From: Saccharopolyspora ipomoeae
Lineage (GTDB): Bacteria > Actinomycetota > Actinomycetes > Mycobacteriales > Pseudonocardiaceae
Reading direction: 5' to 3'
Assembly (NCBI RefSeq): GCF_029952525.1
Contig: NZ_JASAOF010000002.1
Coordinates: 598,309-662,308 of the forward strand
Length of the DNA: 64,000 bases
The notes beneath the pieces were generated by a model, which did not search any database, was not told the origin of the DNA, and was given only the letters and a program-made list of their open reading frames with translations. The position numbers and the translations under genes were made by a program. This document shows, piece after piece, positions 61,500-64,000 of this stretch. Each line of letters begins with the position of its first letter. Within the stretch, counting starts at the first letter, position 1.

Positions 61500-61850
61500 T
61501 CAGCGCTCCTCGACGCGTTCGGCGCCGCGCAGCTGCCAGCGGGCCAGTGCCGCCATCGCCGGGAACGGCAGCAGCACCAGCATCAACCACGACACCGGCA
61601 CGCCCAGCAGCCGCAGCTCGTCGAGCACGGGCGCGGCGGTGAACACCAGCGGCAGCCCGAACACCAGCGCGCACAGCAGCAGCAGCGTCACCGCTCCGAG
61701 CCTGCGCTGCGCCCGGTGCAGGGCGCGGGCGCGCAGCTCCTCGCCGGGTTCGAGGCGGGGCGCGCGCCAGCGCCGCCGCAGGGTGCGGCGGGCGTGGGCG
61801 ACCCGGGTCTGCGGGCTGGTGACCGCGACGCGCTTGGGACCACCGCTCAT
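61500..61850 (-). CDS. Small two-helix membrane protein, symporter partner
   Basis: The 116-aa protein has a basic N-terminus (RVAHARRTLRRRWRAPRLEPGEELRARALHRAQRR) and two hydrophobic segments (LGAVTLLLLCALVFGLPLVF and VSWLMLVLLPFPAMAALARW). It has no clear DUF485 sequence but the same size and position relative to the symporter. It overlaps the response-regulator gene by four bases. Confidence 0.75.
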   Translation of the reverse strand: MSGGPKRVAVTSPQTRVAHARRTLRRRWRAPRLEPGEELRARALHRAQRRLGAVTLLLLCALVFGLPLVFTAAPVLDELRLLGVPVSWLMLVLLPFPAMAALARWQLRGAERVEER

Positions 61851-62629
61851 CCGCGTCCTCGCGGGTTGGTGAGCTCGGCGTTGCGGGCGCTCTCCAGCAG
61901 CCGTTCCCGCAGGTCGCGGGCGTGCCGTCGGCTGACCGGGACGTCACCGGCCTCGGTGTGGGCGTTGAGCGCCCCGGCGGAGTCGCTGCGCAGTTCCCGC
62001 ACCGCCGCCAGCGACAGCAGGAAGCTGCGGTGCACCCGCACGAAACCCGCTCCCTCCCAGTACTCCTCGAGTCGTGATAGCGGCATCCGCACCACGTGCA
62101 CGCCGTTGCGGGTGTTGAGCCGCACGTAGTCGCCGTGCGCCTCGACGAACAGCACTTCGCTGCGGCGCACGTAGCGGGTGCGCCCGGCGGTCTCCACCGG
62201 CAGCGCGACCATCGCGTCCGGCTGCTGCGCGGGCACCGGCGCGACGACGTCCTCAGCGGACAGCAGCCGCGTCACCCGGTCCAGCGCTGCCGAGAGTCGT
62301 TCGGCGCGAACGGGTTTGAGCAGGTAGTCGACCGCACCGACGTCGTAGGCGCGCACCGCGTGCTGCTCGTAGGCGGTGACGAACACGATCACCGGCGGCT
62401 CGCTCATCTTCGCCAGCAGCGACGCGAGCTCCATGCCGTCCAGCCCGGGCATGGAGATGTCGAGGAACACCACGTCGAACCGGTCGCTCTGCAGCGTGCG
62501 CAGGGCGCTGAGGGAGTCCGAGGCGGCCACGACCTCCCCGACCTCGGGAGCTTCGCGCAGCAACCTGCACAGCTCGTCGAGCGCGGGTGAGAGGTCGTCG
62601 ACCGCCAGCGCGCGCAATCCTTCGCTCAA
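61847..62629 (-). CDS. LytTR family response regulator
   Basis: The 260-aa regulator has a receiver domain with acceptor Asp57 (FDVVFLDISMPGLDGMEL), Thr in VFVTAYEQ and Lys in YLLKPV. A C-terminal LytTR DNA-binding domain follows (RYVRRSEVLFVEAHGDYVRLNT to FVRVHRSFLLSL). TTG 62629 is chosen, overlapping the kinase stop; a TTG twelve bases on is possible. It likely controls the symporters and acs. Confidence 0.9.
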   Translation of the reverse strand: MSEGLRALAVDDLSPALDELCRLLREAPEVGEVVAASDSLSALRTLQSDRFDVVFLDISMPGLDGMELASLLAKMSEPPVIVFVTAYEQHAVRAYDVGAVDYLLKPVRAERLSAALDRVTRLLSAEDVVAPVPAQQPDAMVALPVETAGRTRYVRRSEVLFVEAHGDYVRLNTRNGVHVVRMPLSRLEEYWEGAGFVRVHRSFLLSLAAVRELRSDSAGALNAHTEAGDVPVSRRHARDLRERLLESARNAELTNPRGRG

Positions 62630-63711
62630 CTCGGCACCACTCCCGGATGGAATCGCGGGACGCGGACGACCACGCGGGTGCCCGCTCCCTCGGCGGTTTC
62701 CACGACCAGCCCGTACCAGGCCCCGTAGACGCTGCGCAGCCGCCGGTCGACGTTGGCCAGCCCGACCGAGTCGGCGGGCCCCTGCCCGGCCAGGATCGCC
62801 TCGGCCTCGGCGGGATCCATGCCGACGCCGTCGTCCTCGACGCTGATGATCAGGTCCCCGCCTTCGGCCTCGCCGAGCACCTGCACGGTGCCGACGTCGT
62901 CGGAGTCGGGGGTGAAGCCGGGTTCCAGGCCGTGCCGCACGGCGTTCTCCACCAGCGGCTGCAGCACCAGGTACGGGATCGCCACGGCCAGCACCTCGGG
63001 GGCGACGCGGATCTGCACCCGCAGCCGCTCCCCCAGCACCGCGCGCTGCAGGGCCAGGTAGGTCTCGATGGCGTGGAACTCGTCGGAGACGGTCGTGTAG
63101 TCGCGGTGCCGCGCCAGGCCGTAGCGGATGAACTCGGCGAAGTCGAGCATCAGCTCGTGCGAGCGCTCGGGGTCGGAGCGCGCCAGCGAGCCGATCACGG
63201 TCAGCGCGTTGTACATGAAGTGCGGGGAGATCTCGGCGCGCAGGGCGCGCAGCTCGGCCTGGGCGGCGAGCTCGGCGGAGTCCTCCAGCTTGCCGTGCTC
63301 CAGGGCGTCCTCGACCCAGGCGGTGGCCTCGCGCACCGCCGACATCCGCACCTCGCCCTCGACGACGAGGACGCCGGCGAGCTCGTCGTGCACCAGCAGC
63401 GGCATCGCGACCAGCGGCGGGCGGCCGCTGCGGGTCTCGGTGTGCAGCACGTCGGCGACGGCGGTGACCGCGTCGGCCGCGGCCTTGATCCCGCCCGACC
63501 ACTGCAGGGCCCCGGACAGGTCGCTGAGGCCGACCGCGTCCACGGCCAGGAGCTTGCGCAGGTCCCGCAGCGCGCTGGGCACGCCGGGACCGGTGGTTCC
63601 GGCGCGCAGGTTGACGGCCAGGCGGCGGGCCGTGCGCAGCACCGACTCGGAGTCCGAGCGCCGCGGCAACCACGCGCCGGACTGCGGCAGGCGGTTGGTC
63701 GGGACCGGCAT
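62626..63711 (-). CDS. LytS-type sensor histidine kinase without membrane helices
   Basis: The 361-aa kinase has an N-terminal GAF-like region, a coiled helical segment, the His_kinase motif with acceptor His in RALRAEISPHFMYNALTVIGS, and the ATPase boxes VLQPLVENAVRHG and SVEDDGVGM. No membrane segment is present, so it senses a cytosolic signal. ATG 63711 is preferred for its GGAG; GTG 63723 is possible. It pairs with the LytTR regulator. Confidence 0.9.
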   Translation of the reverse strand: MPVPTNRLPQSGAWLPRRSDSESVLRTARRLAVNLRAGTTGPGVPSALRDLRKLLAVDAVGLSDLSGALQWSGGIKAAADAVTAVADVLHTETRSGRPPLVAMPLLVHDELAGVLVVEGEVRMSAVREATAWVEDALEHGKLEDSAELAAQAELRALRAEISPHFMYNALTVIGSLARSDPERSHELMLDFAEFIRYGLARHRDYTTVSDEFHAIETYLALQRAVLGERLRVQIRVAPEVLAVAIPYLVLQPLVENAVRHGLEPGFTPDSDDVGTVQVLGEAEGGDLIISVEDDGVGMDPAEAEAILAGQGPADSVGLANVDRRLRSVYGAWYGLVVETAEGAGTRVVVRVPRFHPGVVPS

Positions 63712-63919
63712 CGCGCACTCCACATCACCGTTGACGGATGTCCGGATGCTAATCCGAACGGCTGAACTGGGCGAGACCGCTCGTCAACCGCTCGTCGCGC
63801 GGCGGGGACGTTCGGCCGCGTCAGCAGGGCGGTCGGTCGCGAACCTGGTGCCCCAGATCACGGGAGTTGCCTACGTTGCGTTGTCGAGCACCACGCACCG
63901 AGCAGCACAGGGAGTGTCC

Positions 63920-64000
63920 GTGAGCAACGAGGCCCACGCCCAGTACCCGCCGTCTGAGGAGTTCGCGGCGCAGGCCAACGCCACGTCGGCGCTGTACCAG
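63920..64000 (+). CDS. acs: Acetyl-CoA synthetase, N-terminal fragment
   Basis: The open frame from GTG 63920 (GGGAG upstream) reads SNEAHAQYPPSEEFAAQANATSALY and runs off the window. The start pattern (YPPSEEFAAQANA) is that of AMP-forming acetyl-CoA synthetases. It is divergent from the kinase gene and near two acetate symporters, supporting the call. Only 27 codons are visible. Confidence 0.8.
   Translation, partial: MSNEAHAQYPPSEEFAAQANATSALYQ

Overview
High-GC actinobacterial chromosome (roughly 70% GC, G/C at nearly every third codon position, many GTG/TTG starts, ATGA/GTGA stop-start overlaps). A mycothiol-type formaldehyde dehydrogenase, a heterodimeric CrtYc/CrtYd lycopene cyclase, DUF3040 and DUF5914 proteins and the regulator repertoire suggest a saprophytic Pseudonocardiales-type actinomycete such as Saccharopolyspora; this placement is inference. 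I see no tRNA, rRNA, CRISPR array, insertion sequence, integrase or phage gene.

Layout. (1) 0.3-8.4 kb: a TetR-controlled catabolic set (epimerase-like reductase, tetR, acetoacetate-decarboxylase-like enzyme, DJ-1/PfpI protein, alpha/beta hydrolase, aldehyde dehydrogenase), followed by a glutathione-independent formaldehyde dehydrogenase. Three promoters share a 16-bp operator. (2) 8.5-13.7 kb: two small ORFs, an SDR, and a coupled MFS transporter / class III CoA-transferase / acyl-CoA dehydrogenase operon, then a LysR regulator. (3) 14.7-27.9 kb: a divergent catabolic island. Leftward run LLM-type flavin oxidoreductase, TetR, acyl-CoA dehydrogenase, cyclase-family hydrolase, flavin reductase, MHS transporter, two SDRs and a SnoaL-like protein. 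Rightward run a phosphotriesterase-family hydrolase, a RibB/RibA-like protein with a dismantled active site, a crotonase and an ADP-forming acyl-CoA ligase. A single palindrome lies in the spacers of two overlapping divergent promoters between the halves. The likely role is oxygenation and ring or amide opening of an unknown substrate, then CoA activation and beta-oxidation. (4) 28.0-34.4 kb: aromatic carotenoid genes (crtB, crtYc, crtYd, methyltransferase, crtU, DUF5914 Rieske protein) with a photolyase; crtE and crtI are not in the window. (5) 34.4-40.9 kb: Hsp20 with a MerR regulator, an acyl-CoA ligase, hemerythrin, a TVP38-type membrane protein, a flavoprotein, pterin carbinolamine dehydratase and DUF3040. 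(6) 40.9-48.6 kb: a meta-cleavage-like set (extradiol dioxygenase, FAD monooxygenase remnant, ACMSD-like amidohydrolase, MBL hydrolase, FAH-family enzyme, LysR) followed by 3-oxoacid CoA-transferase genes and a divergent IclR. (7) 48.7-51.8 kb: mycothiol-dependent formaldehyde oxidation with a LuxR-type regulator. (8) 52-57.4 kb: accessory genes, including ArsR/SRPBCC with its palindromic operator and a TerC-family gene behind a yybP-ykoY-type riboswitch. (9) 57.7-64 kb: two acetate-type sodium:solute symporters, each with a small membrane partner, a LytS/LytTR two-component system, and the start of acetyl-CoA synthetase.

The most unusual items are the RibB/RibA-like pseudoenzyme in the flavin-dependent island, the compact divergent promoter/operator that controls that island, the TetR operator set, and three families of AT-rich-core palindromic repeats in intergenic regions. 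One of these families (about 80 bp, three copies) supplies the 3' coding end and stop codon of one gene and the C-terminal tail of another.
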